Assembly (NCBI GenBank): GCA_002067745.1
Contig: MVRU01000003.1
Coordinates: 1 to 64,000, forward strand
Origin: Syntrophus sp. PtaU1.Bin005
Lineage (GTDB): Bacteria > Desulfobacterota > Syntrophia > Syntrophales > Syntrophaceae
Direction: 5' to 3'
DNA length: 64,000 nt
Positions 12,813-24,608 of the stretch are shown here, piece after piece. The first letter of the stretch is position 1; every line of letters starts with the position of its first letter. The notes beneath the pieces were generated by a model. That model searched no databases, was not told the origin of the DNA, and worked only from the letters and a program-made list of their open reading frames with translations. A program made the position numbers and the translations under genes.

Positions 12813-13262
12813 ATGCGGGTTGTCGTTCAGCGAGTCGAGAAGGCCAGCGTGAGAGTAAACCATCGACTTGTTTCTGAAATTTCAAAGGGTCTGCTGTTAT
12901 TTCTTGGTGTTGAGAAAGGCGACGGCTATCCCGACGCGAACTACCTTGTGGACAAAGTCATCCATTTGAGGATCTTTGAAGATGATGCAGGCAAGATGAA
13001 CCGTTCTCTTATGGATGTTTCCGGAGAAATGCTCATCGTTTCACAGTTTACGCTCCTGGGAGATTGCCGCAAGGGCAGGAGGCCTGCTTTTACATGTGCT
13101 GAGGAACCAGATCGTTCAAATATGCTTTATAATTATTTTATCAGTTCAGCCAAGGAGAAGATTCCTGTCGTCAAGTCCGGAATTTTTCAGGCAATGATGA
13201 AGGTCGAGCTTATTAATGACGGGCCGGTTACACTGCTGGTTGACAGCAAAAAGCTTTTTTAA
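12813..13262 (+). CDS. dtd: D-aminoacyl-tRNA deacylase
   Basis: 149 aa, standard length. Family motifs are SQFTLLGD (about residues 77-84) and INDGPVTLLVD near the C-terminus (GPVT carries the cis-proline gate). It hydrolyses D-amino acids, and glycine from tRNA-Ala, off tRNA and so protects translation. AAGGGTG lies just before the start. It is the first core gene after the tRNA and is 15 bp from the DUF1285 gene, probably in one transcript. Confidence 0.95.
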   Translation: MRVVVQRVEKASVRVNHRLVSEISKGLLLFLGVEKGDGYPDANYLVDKVIHLRIFEDDAGKMNRSLMDVSGEMLIVSQFTLLGDCRKGRRPAFTCAEEPDRSNMLYNYFISSAKEKIPVVKSGIFQAMMKVELINDGPVTLLVDSKKLF

Positions 13263-13277
13263 GGCAAGGAGAGGTGC

Positions 13278-13760
13278 ATGACTGAAAATGAAAAATACGA
13301 GATTCCCTCCATCGACATCCGGATAGATAAAGAAGGTGTCTGGTATTACGAAGGGAATGAAATGTTCCGCAAGGATATTCTTTCCACGTTCTTTGAGGAA
13401 CTGGAGAGGGACTCAACGGGAAGATATGTCATTCGGCACAATGAACAGATCTTTGCCATCACGGTTGAAGATGTCCCCTTTGCGGTCAAGTCCATCGAGC
13501 CTTCGCAGGATGAGCAGGGCAGGGAAGGGCATTTCAATATTCTGCTGACGGATGACAGTGTGGAAACATTGGATCCTGCGACACTGCGGATGGGAGATGA
13601 CAATGTCCTGTACTGCGCTGTAAAAGATAAACGCTTTGAAGCCCGATTTACGAGAAATAGTTATTATCAGTTTGCCGAACACATCCAATATGATTCGGAC
13701 AAAAATATGTATTATATAAAACTCAACGACACCATTTATGAAATTTCACCTAAAGGTTAG
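13278..13760 (+). CDS. DUF1285 protein
   Basis: 160 aa; GGAGAGG close to the ATG. The N-terminal pattern IDIRIDKEGVWYYEGNEM, followed by FFEELERDSTGRYVI and TVEDVPFAVKSI, is that of DUF1285. The family is structurally known but has no agreed function. It probably shares a transcript with dtd; the gap to guaB is 143 bp. Confidence 0.75.
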   Translation: MTENEKYEIPSIDIRIDKEGVWYYEGNEMFRKDILSTFFEELERDSTGRYVIRHNEQIFAITVEDVPFAVKSIEPSQDEQGREGHFNILLTDDSVETLDPATLRMGDDNVLYCAVKDKRFEARFTRNSYYQFAEHIQYDSDKNMYYIKLNDTIYEISPKG

Positions 13761-13864
13761 TCAGCATTGGCAATTCCTGCATCTTCCGCCATGACATTTT
13801 CAGTTAGATACCTAGAAAAGAAGTGATGCCCGCGTCCAGGGCTACTGATTTTAAATAGATTTAA

Positions 13865-15364
<1,500 letters not shown>

Positions 15365-15391
15365 AGGTATTTCAAATAGCGTATATCCATC

Positions 15392-18300
15392 ATGTCCATT
15401 GATCAGTTTGTACACCTTCATGTCCATACCCAGTACAGTCTTCTGGATGGCACCATCCGGATACGTGACCTGATTGCCAAGGCAAAGGAATTCGGCATGC
15501 CGGCTGTTGCCATGACAGACCACGGCAACATGTTCGGAACCATCGATTTCTACCAGACGGCCATGAAAGAGGGAATCAAGCCCATCATCGGCTGTGAACT
15601 GTATGTGGCCCCGAGCACGCGTTTCGACAAAACGGGCGGCGGAATCAGCGACATCTCCAGGCATCTCCTGGTTCTGGCCAAGGACGAACAGGGTTATGCC
15701 AATCTCATGAAGCTGTCCTCGTTGGGATACCTGGAAGGATTTTACTATCGGCCGCGGATTGATAAAGACATTTTACAGAAATATCACGAGGGTCTCATCG
15801 GGTTAAGCGCCTGTCTCCACGGAGAGATTGCTGATCTGATCTTAAAAAATCAGATGAACAACGCCATGCAATCAGCCGAGATCTATAGGAATATCTTCGG
15901 AGATGGAAACTTCTATCTCGAGATTATGGAGAACGGCTTGCCTGAACAGAAAAAGGCAAACGAGGGTCTTCTGGAGATTTCCAGACAGCTTTCGATCCCC
16001 TTGGTCGCAACAAACGACTGCCATTACCTGAATCGCGAGGATGCCGAATCCCATGAAGTCCTGTTGTGCATCCAGACAGGCAAAACGCTTGATGATAAAG
16101 ACCGGATGCGATTTTCCACCGATGCCTTCTATTTCCGGTCTCCCGGTGAGATGAAGCAATTGTTTAACTATTGCCCTGAGGCGATTGATAATACGATAGA
16201 TATCGCAAATGAATGCAATCTGTCTTTCCAATTTGGTCAGTTTTACCTGCCCAAATTCGAGATCCGCAGCGATGAAACCCTGGAAGATCGCTTGGAGAGC
16301 GTTGCCATCCAGGGGCTTGCGGAGCGTATGCCCCTCATCATCAAAGAGCAGGGAAAGGACGTTCAGGAGATTTACGAAAAACGGCTTGCCGAGGAGCTGA
16401 AAATCATTAAATCCATGGGATTTGCCGGCTACTTCCTGATCGTTTCCGATTTTGTGGCCTACGCCAAGAAAAAGAACATCCCTGTCGGACCGGGGCGCGG
16501 TTCCGCCGCCGGCAGCTTGGTTGCCTTTGCCCTGACCATCACGGACATCGATCCGATCCGGTATGACCTCTTTTTTGAACGATTTCTCAATCCGGATCGA
16601 ATCAGTATGCCCGATATCGACATCGATTTCTGCCCCGAAGGCCGAAACGAGATTATCCGCTATGTGACCGAAAAATACGGTGAGGATAAGGTTTCCCAGA
16701 TCATCACCTTCGGTAAGATGCAGGCCAGGGCTGTGATCCGTGATGTCGGAAGAGCACTGAACATACCCTACGGCGAAGTTGACGCCATCGCGAAGCTGGT
16801 TCCCAACATCCTGAACATCTCGCTCGCGGATGCCATGAACATGGAGCCGCGACTCCAGGAAGTCTCGAAACGGGACGAAAAGATCCGCCGGTTGCTCACC
16901 CTTTCCAGATCGCTTGAGGGATTGAATCGACATGCCTCCGTGCATGCCGCTGGAGTCGTGATCTCGGACGTGCCTCTCGTAGAGAGAGTGCCACTGTACA
17001 AGAGCCCAAAGGATGATGTTACGACCCAGTTTTCCATGAACGACCTTTCCACGGCGGGCTTGACCAAGTTTGATTTTCTCGGGCTGAAAACACTGACCGT
17101 CATCAAGAACGCCCTTGAATTCATCAACAACGGCCGAGATGTCCCTCTGGATCTGAAAAGTCTCCCCTTGAACGATGAGGGGACCTACAAGCTTCTCAGC
17201 AAGGGCGAAACGGACGGAGTCTTTCAGCTTGAAAGCGAAGGGATGAAGGACATCCTCGTGCGCATGAAGCCGGACTGTATCGAAGACCTCATCGCCCTTA
17301 TCGCCCTCTATCGCCCCGGACCAATGAAAATGGTTCCGGAATTCATCGATCGAAAACAGGGGAAGACCCCGATCGTATACGAAGTTCAGCAGCTTGCTAA
17401 GATTTTGAAGGAAACCTATGGCGTGATCCTCTATCAGGAGCAGGTCATGCAGATTGCCAGCGTCATCGGTCAATATTCCATGTCTGAAGCGGATACGCTT
17501 CGGAAGGTGATGAGTAAAAAAGACACCGCGAAAATGGAAAAAGAAAGGCCGAAGTTTCTCGAAGGCGCAAAAAAGAACGGCATTCCGGAACAGAAGGCCG
17601 CAAAAATCTGGGAGCAGATGGAAACCTTCGCTGAGTACGGTTTCAACAAGTCGCACAGTACCGCATACGCGATGATTACCTACCAGACGGCCTATCTCAA
17701 AGCGCATTATCCAGTGGAGTTTATGGCCGCCCTGCTGACCAGTGAAAAAGACAACAGGGACAAGATCATCAAATACATCCATGTCTGCAAGGAAATGGGG
17801 ATACCGATTCTTCCCCCGGACATCAATGAATCCCTCCGCGATTTCAGCGTAGCCGGAGACACGATTCGATTCGGTCTGGCCGCCATAAAAAATGTCGGGG
17901 TAGGGGCCATCGAAGCCATGATATCGGCCCGGCAGGAGGGGGGGCCTTTCTTCTCCCTTGAGGATTTCTGCAACCGGGCCGACCTCAGGAAGATCAACAA
18001 AAGGGTCCTTGAAAGTCTGATCAAATGCGGCGCCTTTGACTCGACGGGACAAACGCGCCGGCAGCTCCTATCGGACTTCGAAACGATCATCGAACGGTCG
18101 CAGAAGCGTCTTCGGGATAAGGCAAGCAGGCAGACCAGTTTCTTTGATGACCTTGAAGATCAGGGAGGGGTTGAACAGGATACTTCCCGAAAATCGGCCC
18201 GTTCAGATATTGCGGAATGGGATCCCAAAGAGCTGCTGGCCTATGAAAAGGAATTTCTTGGATTTTATATTACCGGCCATCCCCTTGAAGGTTTTGCATC

Positions 18301-18856
18301 GAAAATCAGCATGGTGACCAGTGGGGATTCCCTTTCCATTCTTGAGAAGGCAGACAAGGAATCGGTGGCCATTGCGGGAATCGTTGCCGGCATCCGCGAG
18401 GTTTTCACCAAGAAAAAGGAAATCATGGCCTACGTCAGCCTCGAGGATCTCAAGGGGGCCACGGACGTGATCTTCTTTCCCGAGATTTACAAAAAGGTCC
18501 GCGATATCCTCCATGGAGAGGCGCCGGTTTTTGTGAAGGGGGTCCTGGATGTGGCGGAGGAAAACGTTAAGGTCCTGGCTGAAGAGGCCTCTCTGTTGTC
18601 GGAAACGGAATACAATCCCTTCTCAAGCGTCCATTTCTCGATTGACGCCCGGAAAAAAGGTTCGGAAAACCTGATCGACGCACTCCATCGATTAGGCGAA
18701 ACCTATAAGGGGAAGTATGATGCCTACCTCCACATCCTGAATTCATCCTGTGAAACCCTGGTCTATCTCGGCGATCAGGCGAAATTTACCATTTCTCCTG
18801 AATTGAAGAGGGAGGCGGATCGAATTCTCGGGGAAGGGGTCATGACGTTCATGTGA
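15392..18856 (+). CDS. dnaE: DNA polymerase III alpha subunit
   Basis: 1154 aa, close to the usual 1160. The PHP domain opens the protein (HLHVHTQYSLLDG). Catalytic acidic residues are seen in GPGRGSAAGSLVAF and MPDIDIDFCPEGRNEII (about 400-420). A helix-hairpin-helix region and the OB domain follow. It is the replicative polymerase of type DnaE1. No Shine-Dalgarno is obvious. The stop overlaps the start of the UPF0280 gene. Confidence 0.97.
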   Translation: MSIDQFVHLHVHTQYSLLDGTIRIRDLIAKAKEFGMPAVAMTDHGNMFGTIDFYQTAMKEGIKPIIGCELYVAPSTRFDKTGGGISDISRHLLVLAKDEQGYANLMKLSSLGYLEGFYYRPRIDKDILQKYHEGLIGLSACLHGEIADLILKNQMNNAMQSAEIYRNIFGDGNFYLEIMENGLPEQKKANEGLLEISRQLSIPLVATNDCHYLNREDAESHEVLLCIQTGKTLDDKDRMRFSTDAFYFRSPGEMKQLFNYCPEAIDNTIDIANECNLSFQFGQFYLPKFEIRSDETLEDRLESVAIQGLAERMPLIIKEQGKDVQEIYEKRLAEELKIIKSMGFAGYFLIVSDFVAYAKKKNIPVGPGRGSAAGSLVAFALTITDIDPIRYDLFFERFLNPDRISMPDIDIDFCPEGRNEIIRYVTEKYGEDKVSQIITFGKMQARAVIRDVGRALNIPYGEVDAIAKLVPNILNISLADAMNMEPRLQEVSKRDEKIRRLLTLSRSLEGLNRHASVHAAGVVISDVPLVERVPLYKSPKDDVTTQFSMNDLSTAGLTKFDFLGLKTLTVIKNALEFINNGRDVPLDLKSLPLNDEGTYKLLSKGETDGVFQLESEGMKDILVRMKPDCIEDLIALIALYRPGPMKMVPEFIDRKQGKTPIVYEVQQLAKILKETYGVILYQEQVMQIASVIGQYSMSEADTLRKVMSKKDTAKMEKERPKFLEGAKKNGIPEQKAAKIWEQMETFAEYGFNKSHSTAYAMITYQTAYLKAHYPVEFMAALLTSEKDNRDKIIKYIHVCKEMGIPILPPDINESLRDFSVAGDTIRFGLAAIKNVGVGAIEAMISARQEGGPFFSLEDFCNRADLRKINKRVLESLIKCGAFDSTGQTRRQLLSDFETIIERSQKRLRDKASRQTSFFDDLEDQGGVEQDTSRKSARSDIAEWDPKELLAYEKEFLGFYITGHPLEGFASKISMVTSGDSLSILEKADKESVAIAGIVAGIREVFTKKKEIMAYVSLEDLKGATDVIFFPEIYKKVRDILHGEAPVFVKGVLDVAEENVKVLAEEASLLSETEYNPFSSVHFSIDARKKGSENLIDALHRLGETYKGKYDAYLHILNSSCETLVYLGDQAKFTISPELKREADRILGEGVMTFM

Positions 18857-19575
18857 TGGAGTATGTTCAAAGAACCTACCGCAATCTTGTCCAGGACAAT
18901 TTCCTGAAGAGCTTTCATGTCTGCGAAGAGCAGACAGACCTCTTCATCCAGGCGGATCACGATTTAACGGGACCGGCCAACTCTTCCGTTCATCTGCACC
19001 GGGTTTCCCTTAAAAATTATATTTTAACCCACCCCCGATTCCTGACCTCCCTGAATCCACTCCCCGACGATCCTCTTGCCCCCCCCATTGTTAAAGCGAT
19101 GCTTCAAGCAAGCCGTCTCGCAGGTGTCGGCCCCATGGCCGCCGTGGCCGGCGCCATGGCCGAGTTTGTGGGAAAGAATTTATTAAAGCATTCCTTGAAT
19201 GTCATCATTGAAAACGGCGGGGACCTTTATCTCAAGGCAACCCGGGCATTGAACATCGCCGTCTTCGCCGGCAAATCCCCCTTGAGTTACCGCGTCGCCC
19301 TGAAAATCCGTCCGGAGGACACCCCGCTTGGCATTTGCACTTCTTCGGCAACGGTGGGGCATTCCCTGAGCCTGGGCATTGCGGATGCGGTGTGTGTCAA
19401 GGCAAAGTCAGCCGCTCTTGCGGATGCCGCAGCTACGGCCATCGGCAACACCGTTCAAAATCAGCGTGAAATAAAAAAGGCCCTGGAGGCGGGCAGGAAG
19501 ATTCAAGGCGTTCTGGGCGTTCTGATCATTGTGGAAAAGTCGATGGGGGTCATTGGGAATATGGAGCTGAATTGA
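18856..19575 (+). CDS. UPF0280 family protein (ApbE-like fold)
   Basis: 239 aa from ATG 18856; GTG 18853 is equally possible. It contains LAGVGPMAAVAGAMAEFVG, NVIIENGGDLYL and GICTSSATVGHS, the signature of UPF0280, related in fold to the ApbE/FMN-transferase group. Function is unknown. It overlaps dnaE by one base and is translationally coupled. The family is found mainly in anaerobes and methanogens. Confidence 0.85.
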   Translation: MEYVQRTYRNLVQDNFLKSFHVCEEQTDLFIQADHDLTGPANSSVHLHRVSLKNYILTHPRFLTSLNPLPDDPLAPPIVKAMLQASRLAGVGPMAAVAGAMAEFVGKNLLKHSLNVIIENGGDLYLKATRALNIAVFAGKSPLSYRVALKIRPEDTPLGICTSSATVGHSLSLGIADAVCVKAKSAALADAAATAIGNTVQNQREIKKALEAGRKIQGVLGVLIIVEKSMGVIGNMELN

Positions 19576-19631
19576 AGACAGGATCGCTTGGTTTACATAA
19601 TATATCTTATAAGACGTACAGAATCAGATTT

Positions 19632-20588
19632 CTACAGGCCTTCTTCTGCAAGGGACCGAATTAAGTTCGCCTGAGCCTCTGAAAGTTTCTTGGGAATACT
19701 CACCGAAATCTTGACGTACTGATCTCCCTTTGTACCTCCCTTGAGGCCGGGAACGCCATAACCCTTCATTCGAATTCGCGTGTTGTTTTGAGTTCCCGGG
19801 GGAACCTTGATCCGCTTGGTAGAACCGTCGATCGTGGCGACTTCAATGGTGGTTCCCAGAACCGCCTGAGTGTAATTGATCGTTTTTTCGATATAGATAT
19901 CGTTTCCCTCCCGCGCAAAGAGAGGATGCGGCAATACGGTGATGTTCAAATACAGGTCGCCCGGAGGCCCGCCGTCGATTCCTGGATTTCCCTTTCCAGT
20001 CACTCGGAGTTTCTTTCCCGTGCTGATTCCTTTGGGAATTTTTATATTGATTTCATCGATTTTATCGGCTTTTTGCAGAGCAATTTTCTTTTCGGTGCCA
20101 AAGACCGACTCTTCAAGGCTGATAGAAAGATTGTACTGAAGATCCTGACCCTTTTGAGGGATTTTCGCGTATTGCGATGATCCTCCGAAGAGTTCGGCAA
20201 AGGGGTCATATCCTCCCTGCGTGGCATAGGGCCCGGTTCTTCTTCCGGCAGTCGTTCGATAGGTACGGGCACCAGCCGAACGGCCCCCCATACCTCCAAA
20301 TCCAAATTCACGGAGAATCGAATTCAGGTCCACATTTCTGAAGATGTCTTCCTGCGAATACCGCTGGCTGAAGGTATCGGAGCCGAAGCTGTCGTACTGT
20401 TTGCGCTTTTCCGCATCGCTCAGAACGGCGTAAGCCTCGCTTATTTTTTTGAACTGCTCTTCAGCTTCCTTGTTGTTCGGATTTTTGTCCGGATGATATT
20501 TCAAGGCGAGCTTTCGGTAAGCTTTTTTGATCTCATCACTGCTTGCAGTTTTTTCCAATCCCAGAATTTTATAATAGTCTTCCGCCAT
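19632..20588 (-). CDS. DnaJ/CbpA-type co-chaperone
   Basis: 318 aa. J domain at residues 4-70 with the HPD motif (KYHPDKNP), a Gly-rich linker (about 92-130), then the two beta-barrel C-terminal substrate domains (about 140-310). There is no CxxCxGxG zinc domain, so it is the type II CbpA-like form, not DnaJ. It would stimulate DnaK on client proteins. It is a single gene on the minus strand. Confidence 0.9.
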   Translation of the reverse strand: MAEDYYKILGLEKTASSDEIKKAYRKLALKYHPDKNPNNKEAEEQFKKISEAYAVLSDAEKRKQYDSFGSDTFSQRYSQEDIFRNVDLNSILREFGFGGMGGRSAGARTYRTTAGRRTGPYATQGGYDPFAELFGGSSQYAKIPQKGQDLQYNLSISLEESVFGTEKKIALQKADKIDEINIKIPKGISTGKKLRVTGKGNPGIDGGPPGDLYLNITVLPHPLFAREGNDIYIEKTINYTQAVLGTTIEVATIDGSTKRIKVPPGTQNNTRIRMKGYGVPGLKGGTKGDQYVKISVSIPKKLSEAQANLIRSLAEEGL

Positions 20589-20721
20589 AGGCCCGAATCG
20601 TAATCATCCTGCTAACGTATTTCTTTTGAATCAGGGTTAAATACTGTCATTACCCTAAAAATAGAAACGAGATTGCCATTGTCAAGGTTGCAGATAAAAA
20701 AGAGTCCCTATGATAAGGCAC

Positions 20722-21396
20722 TTAAGAAAGAAGCGCTATTTTCCGCTTGATGAACATCGTAAATGTCGGATCCGCCGACTGCTCCAGGGCTTTTTGATAA
20801 CTTTTCAGGGCTTCTTTTGAATTGCCCATCTTTTCGTAGATTCTTCCCATATCCCGATAAACAAAAGTTTCCAGGCTTCTCACAGCTTCGATTTTTTCTG
20901 CCTGCTGCAAGGCCTGCAGGGCTTTTTGAAAATCTTTCTTCGCCTCATGGCAGTAAGAGAGCCCGCTGTAGGCAAGCACTTTCAGTTCATTTTGATCTGA
21001 AGCGTTCGCCAGAAAGGTCTCGTAGGAAGAAATCGACGCGTCGAGATCGTTCTGATCGAAATAGAGATTTCCCAGCCGATAATAGCTGAGATTGGCAGCC
21101 TGGCTGTCGGGGTAATTCGAAATGACACGTTTGTAGTTTTTGATCAGTTCATTCGCCGTGTTGGATGAGGATTCCTTAACGGCTGTTCCTTCAATTTTGA
21201 CATACTGCTCCCAAGCATGCTTCTGATAATAATGTCGATAGGTGCCCCACGCAACAACAACAGCCAGGAGCCCCATGACCGCACCGGCCATCAACAGAAC
21301 TTTTTTCCTGTTCAGTGCATAATAGTCAAGAAGCTTATTGAAAAATACTTGAAACTGATCCGGTTTCTTCAGCTCTTCCACGTCTTTTTTACTCAT
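20722..21396 (-). CDS. YfgM-like membrane-anchored TPR protein
   Basis: 224 aa. One membrane helix at about 33-54, then TPR repeats from about 80 (LSYYRLGNLYFDQNDLDASI, AYSGLSYCHEAKKDFQKAL, VYRDMGRIYEKMGNSKEAL). This layout is that of YfgM, which accompanies SecYEG and periplasmic chaperones. Its ATG overlaps the stop of the thioesterase gene (ATGA), so it is the last gene of the hom operon. Confidence 0.7.
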   Translation of the reverse strand: MSKKDVEELKKPDQFQVFFNKLLDYYALNRKKVLLMAGAVMGLLAVVVAWGTYRHYYQKHAWEQYVKIEGTAVKESSSNTANELIKNYKRVISNYPDSQAANLSYYRLGNLYFDQNDLDASISSYETFLANASDQNELKVLAYSGLSYCHEAKKDFQKALQALQQAEKIEAVRSLETFVYRDMGRIYEKMGNSKEALKSYQKALEQSADPTFTMFIKRKIALLS

Positions 21397-21827
21397 GAAT
21401 TTCTCCTGGCTCCTTCTTCGGGCGGCGCATGAACCCTCAGTATTTCTAGAATATGCTTCGGGAGTCGAACGATCTTCTTTTCCCGTGTCGTGCAGGCGTG
21501 GATCGTGTAGCCTTCAACGAAGGCCTTCTCTCCCTGCTCATCGAGAATACGATAATTAAATCTTAAACTTGCCCTGTTGACATAGGCGATTTCCGTTTCA
21601 ATGCGGAGGATCTGGTCATAAACGGCGGGCAGAAGATATTGGCAGTACACTTCGGTCAGCGGGAGGTTGAATCCCTCCTCTTCCATTCGAGAATACAGGA
21701 CACCGATTTCTCGAAGGAATTCAGACCGGCCGATCTCAAACCATTTGATATAGTTCGTGTGATAAACGATCCCCATAGCGTCCGTATCCGCGTACATGAC
21801 ACGAACTTTAGCTATGTTTTTTTTCAA
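21393..21827 (-). CDS. ybgC: YbgC-type acyl-CoA thioesterase
   Basis: 144 aa hotdog-fold thioesterase. It has YADTDAMGIVYHTNYIKWFE, with the catalytic Asp of the 4-hydroxybenzoyl-CoA thioesterase/YbgC group, followed by GRSEFLRE. It hydrolyses acyl-CoAs, often short-chain or linked to envelope lipid metabolism. It overlaps the apgM 3' end by 20 nt and the TPR gene by 4 nt. Confidence 0.85.
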   Translation of the reverse strand: MKKNIAKVRVMYADTDAMGIVYHTNYIKWFEIGRSEFLREIGVLYSRMEEEGFNLPLTEVYCQYLLPAVYDQILRIETEIAYVNRASLRFNYRILDEQGEKAFVEGYTIHACTTREKKIVRLPKHILEILRVHAPPEEGARRNS

Positions 21828-23037
21828 CGAAAGCCCCCCAGCTCCTCATGAACAATTCCATCAAGTGATACCCAGGCGAGATCAGCAAGCCGCTTTTTTG
21901 GGCCGAAGATTCGCAGAAAGACAGACCCTGGCAAAGATTTTCTTCTTTTTTCGACGAGAAAACGGCAAAGGGGCTTGGATCCGCTGCGTGGGTTCGAAGG
22001 CTTATCGGCGTAGGGTGATCACTGAGGATCATGACCCGGTAATCATGAAAATCCCGGATCCCCTGGAGGATCGTGCCCAGGACCTTTTCGTCGATATCCT
22101 CGATCGCGCGAATCTTTCCTGCAACAGAGCCTTCGTGCCCCATTTCATCCGGCGCTTCGACGTGTATAAATACGAAATCCAGTTCCTTTAATGCGGCCAG
22201 GGCCTTGCTGGCCTTCCCGAGGTAATTGGTATCTGTGTAGCCAGTGGCGCCTTCAACAGGAATGATTTCAAGGCCGGCGTAGATGCCGATTCCATTGAGC
22301 AGGTCAACGGCGGAGATCATGCCGCCCTTTATTGAATACTGGTCCGTGAGCGGAACAATGTTCGGCGCCCTTCCCTGCCCCCACAGCCAGATGGAATTTG
22401 CCGGTTTCAAGCCGGACTCCACGCGCCTCCGATTTACAGGATGGCTTTTCAGAACCTGCCGGGAACGCTGTATCAGTTCGAGGATCTTCCCGGCTGCTTC
22501 GCCCTCCGGAAGATAGCCTTGAACCGATCTGCCGGTAATATCGTGAGGGGGGGTCAGCTTGACGGCATTCCTGCCTGACCGCCAGATCATCAAATTCCTG
22601 TAACCCACACCGGGGAAGAACCGTATGTTCTCACTGCCCAGTTCGCGATTAAGATCGGCGAGAATTTCCTTTGACTCTGCCGAACTGATATGCCCCGAGG
22701 TAAAATCCACCATGACCGGGTCTTCCCCCGGTCCGAGAGTCACAAGATTGCAGCGGAAGGCTACATCATCGGGACCCAGAACCAGCCCCATGCTCGCGGC
22801 CTCCAGAGGCCCCCTTCCTGAATAGGTCTTTTCCGGATCATAGCCCAGAACGGAGAGATTGGCCACATCGCTTCCCGGCAACAGGCCTTGCGGAATCGTA
22901 TCGACCAGCCCCAGGGTCCCCTCTGAAGCCATTCGATCCATAAAAGGGGTGACGGCGGCGTCCAGGGGCGTTCTGCCGTCCAGTTCAGCTATGGGATAAT
23001 CCGCCATTCCATCCCCTAAAATAATGACGTATTTCAT
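21808..23037 (-). CDS. apgM: ApgM-type phosphoglycerate mutase or alternative homoserine kinase
   Basis: 409 aa of the archaeal-type cofactor-independent mutase family (alkaline phosphatase superfamily): IILGDGMADYPI at the start, LLPGSDVANLSVLGYDP with the nucleophile serine, and HVEAPDEMGHEG and LSDHPTPI for metal binding. In bacteria this family is often next to homoserine dehydrogenase and is thought to supply homoserine kinase activity. That fits here, with a 4-nt overlap to hom and no thrB in the window. It could still be a glycolytic mutase. Confidence 0.8.
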   Translation of the reverse strand: MKYVIILGDGMADYPIAELDGRTPLDAAVTPFMDRMASEGTLGLVDTIPQGLLPGSDVANLSVLGYDPEKTYSGRGPLEAASMGLVLGPDDVAFRCNLVTLGPGEDPVMVDFTSGHISSAESKEILADLNRELGSENIRFFPGVGYRNLMIWRSGRNAVKLTPPHDITGRSVQGYLPEGEAAGKILELIQRSRQVLKSHPVNRRRVESGLKPANSIWLWGQGRAPNIVPLTDQYSIKGGMISAVDLLNGIGIYAGLEIIPVEGATGYTDTNYLGKASKALAALKELDFVFIHVEAPDEMGHEGSVAGKIRAIEDIDEKVLGTILQGIRDFHDYRVMILSDHPTPISLRTHAADPSPFAVFSSKKEENLCQGLSFCESSAQKSGLLISPGYHLMELFMRSWGAFVEKKHS

Positions 23038-24347
23038 GGCAGCCTGTCGTCCTCGATCCGGATCAATACGGTTTGTCCCTGAACAATATCCAGACGGTCA
23101 ATCTGTTCGAGTGCCCTGCGGACATTCTGTTCAGTGGATTTGTGCGTTGTCATGACAATGGGTACAGCCTGCCCTTTTTTTCTCCCTTTTTGGATGACCG
23201 TGGCGATGCTGATGTTTTCCTCGGCAAGAATGCCGGCTATCCGCGAGAGAACCCCAGGTCGATCCAATGCCGAAAAACGGAAATAATAATGGGTCATGAT
23301 ATTCTCAACGGGCATCAGGTTGATATCCTCAATGGTCTCTTCCTGAAAGGATCTTGCCGGTACGCGCCACGAAACACCCTTCAGGATATCACGGGAAATG
23401 TCGATCACATCGCTGATGACGGCGCTGGCCGTCGGCATCATGCCCGCCCCCTGGCCGTAGAGAAAGACGGAGTCCGAAGCATCGCCGATGATGTGAAAGG
23501 CGTTGTAATTTCCATTGACATTGGCCAGGAGGTGATGAAAGGGAACCATCGTCGGATGAATCCGCGCCTCAATAAGCTCATCGTGCTGCCTTGCAATAGC
23601 CAGCAGCTTGATGTGATACCCCAGCTCCCCGGCGAATTCGACATCCTGCTGACTGATGCCTGAAATTCCCTCCCGGTAGAGATCGTCAAGGGGAACTCTC
23701 CTGCCATAGGCCAGCGTCAGAACCAGCGCCAGTTTATGCGCCGCGTCCACTCCCTCGACATCAAAGGTCGGATCCGCTTCAGCAAAACCCAGTTCCTGCG
23801 CCTCTTTCAGAACGGTTTCAAAATCCTCCCGATCTGTGGTCATTTTCGTCAGGATGTAATTGGACGTGCCGTTCATGATGCCCAGCACAGACCTGATCCG
23901 GTTGGCCACCAGACCTTCCCGGATCGTTTTGATAATCGGTATTGTCCCCCCGACACTGGCCTCAAAGCAGATGTTCCGCTGCTTTTTCGCCGCCAGTTGA
24001 AAGAGGTCGTTCCCATAGGTCGCCAGCAGCGCCTTGTTGGCCGTAACCACGTGCTTCCCGTTGTTCAGCGCGTCCGAGATGAATTTCAGAGCCGGTTGAT
24101 AGCCCCCCACAAGCTCAATGACAATATCGATCTCTGGATCATTGAGGATCGCGTCGGCGTCTGTTGACAGAAGCTGCGGTTCCACGGCAGTCAGACGCGG
24201 CGATTCGATATCGATATCCACGATTTTTTTCAGAACAAGCTTTGTTCCCAGGCGTTTTTCCAGGATATCGGCATTGTCTCTCAACAGCTTCACAACACCG
24301 GTTCCAATATTCCCGAAGCCGATCAGCCCCAAGTGAATATGTCTCAT
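23034..24347 (-). CDS. hom: Homoserine dehydrogenase
   Basis: 437 aa. The N-terminal NAD(P) fold starts IGFGNIGTGVVKLL; the substrate domain has NKALLATYG, GGTIPIIKTIREGL and GIMNGTSNYILTKM; an ACT domain for feedback by threonine lies at about 355-430. It reduces aspartate semialdehyde to homoserine. It is the first gene of the operon hom-apgM-ybgC-yfgM-like; 261 bp separate it from purM on the other strand. Confidence 0.96.
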   Translation of the reverse strand: MRHIHLGLIGFGNIGTGVVKLLRDNADILEKRLGTKLVLKKIVDIDIESPRLTAVEPQLLSTDADAILNDPEIDIVIELVGGYQPALKFISDALNNGKHVVTANKALLATYGNDLFQLAAKKQRNICFEASVGGTIPIIKTIREGLVANRIRSVLGIMNGTSNYILTKMTTDREDFETVLKEAQELGFAEADPTFDVEGVDAAHKLALVLTLAYGRRVPLDDLYREGISGISQQDVEFAGELGYHIKLLAIARQHDELIEARIHPTMVPFHHLLANVNGNYNAFHIIGDASDSVFLYGQGAGMMPTASAVISDVIDISRDILKGVSWRVPARSFQEETIEDINLMPVENIMTHYYFRFSALDRPGVLSRIAGILAEENISIATVIQKGRKKGQAVPIVMTTHKSTEQNVRRALEQIDRLDIVQGQTVLIRIEDDRLP

Positions 24348-24524
24348 CTACAAAAGTCTCCTTCTACTTCGAGGATTCCAGGCGGCAGGATGTCAAGCCT
24401 CATCGAAAAGGAATCCTTCGAACCAATACGTTTTCACCGATAAAACACGTTGATTCTGCGATATAATTGTAAATCCGGAGAAACGTATTGCTAACAAATA
24501 TTCAGGATTAGCGCAAGGAAAGAT

Positions 24525-24553
24525 TTGACTTTTGGAACGATGTAAAATAAAGG
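24525..24553 (+). promoter_or_regulatory. Possible purM promoter
   Basis: TTGACT (24525-24530), 17-nt spacer, TAAAGG (24548-24553), about 55 bp before purM. The -10 is poor. No purine riboswitch is seen in 24348-24608. Confidence 0.3.
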
Positions 24554-24608
24554 ATGAAGATTACGACGGCTGTTTACAAGATCATTACATTCCGGTCAGG
24601 GAGCCTCT

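Noticed and set aside
15872-18052. Open frame of 726 codons on the minus strand inside dnaE
   Set aside because: It is antisense to a clear dnaE with intact motifs; its composition is what the reverse of a GC-rich gene gives.
24348-24608. Purine or other riboswitch before purM
   Set aside because: No recognisable aptamer core or terminator was found in the leader.
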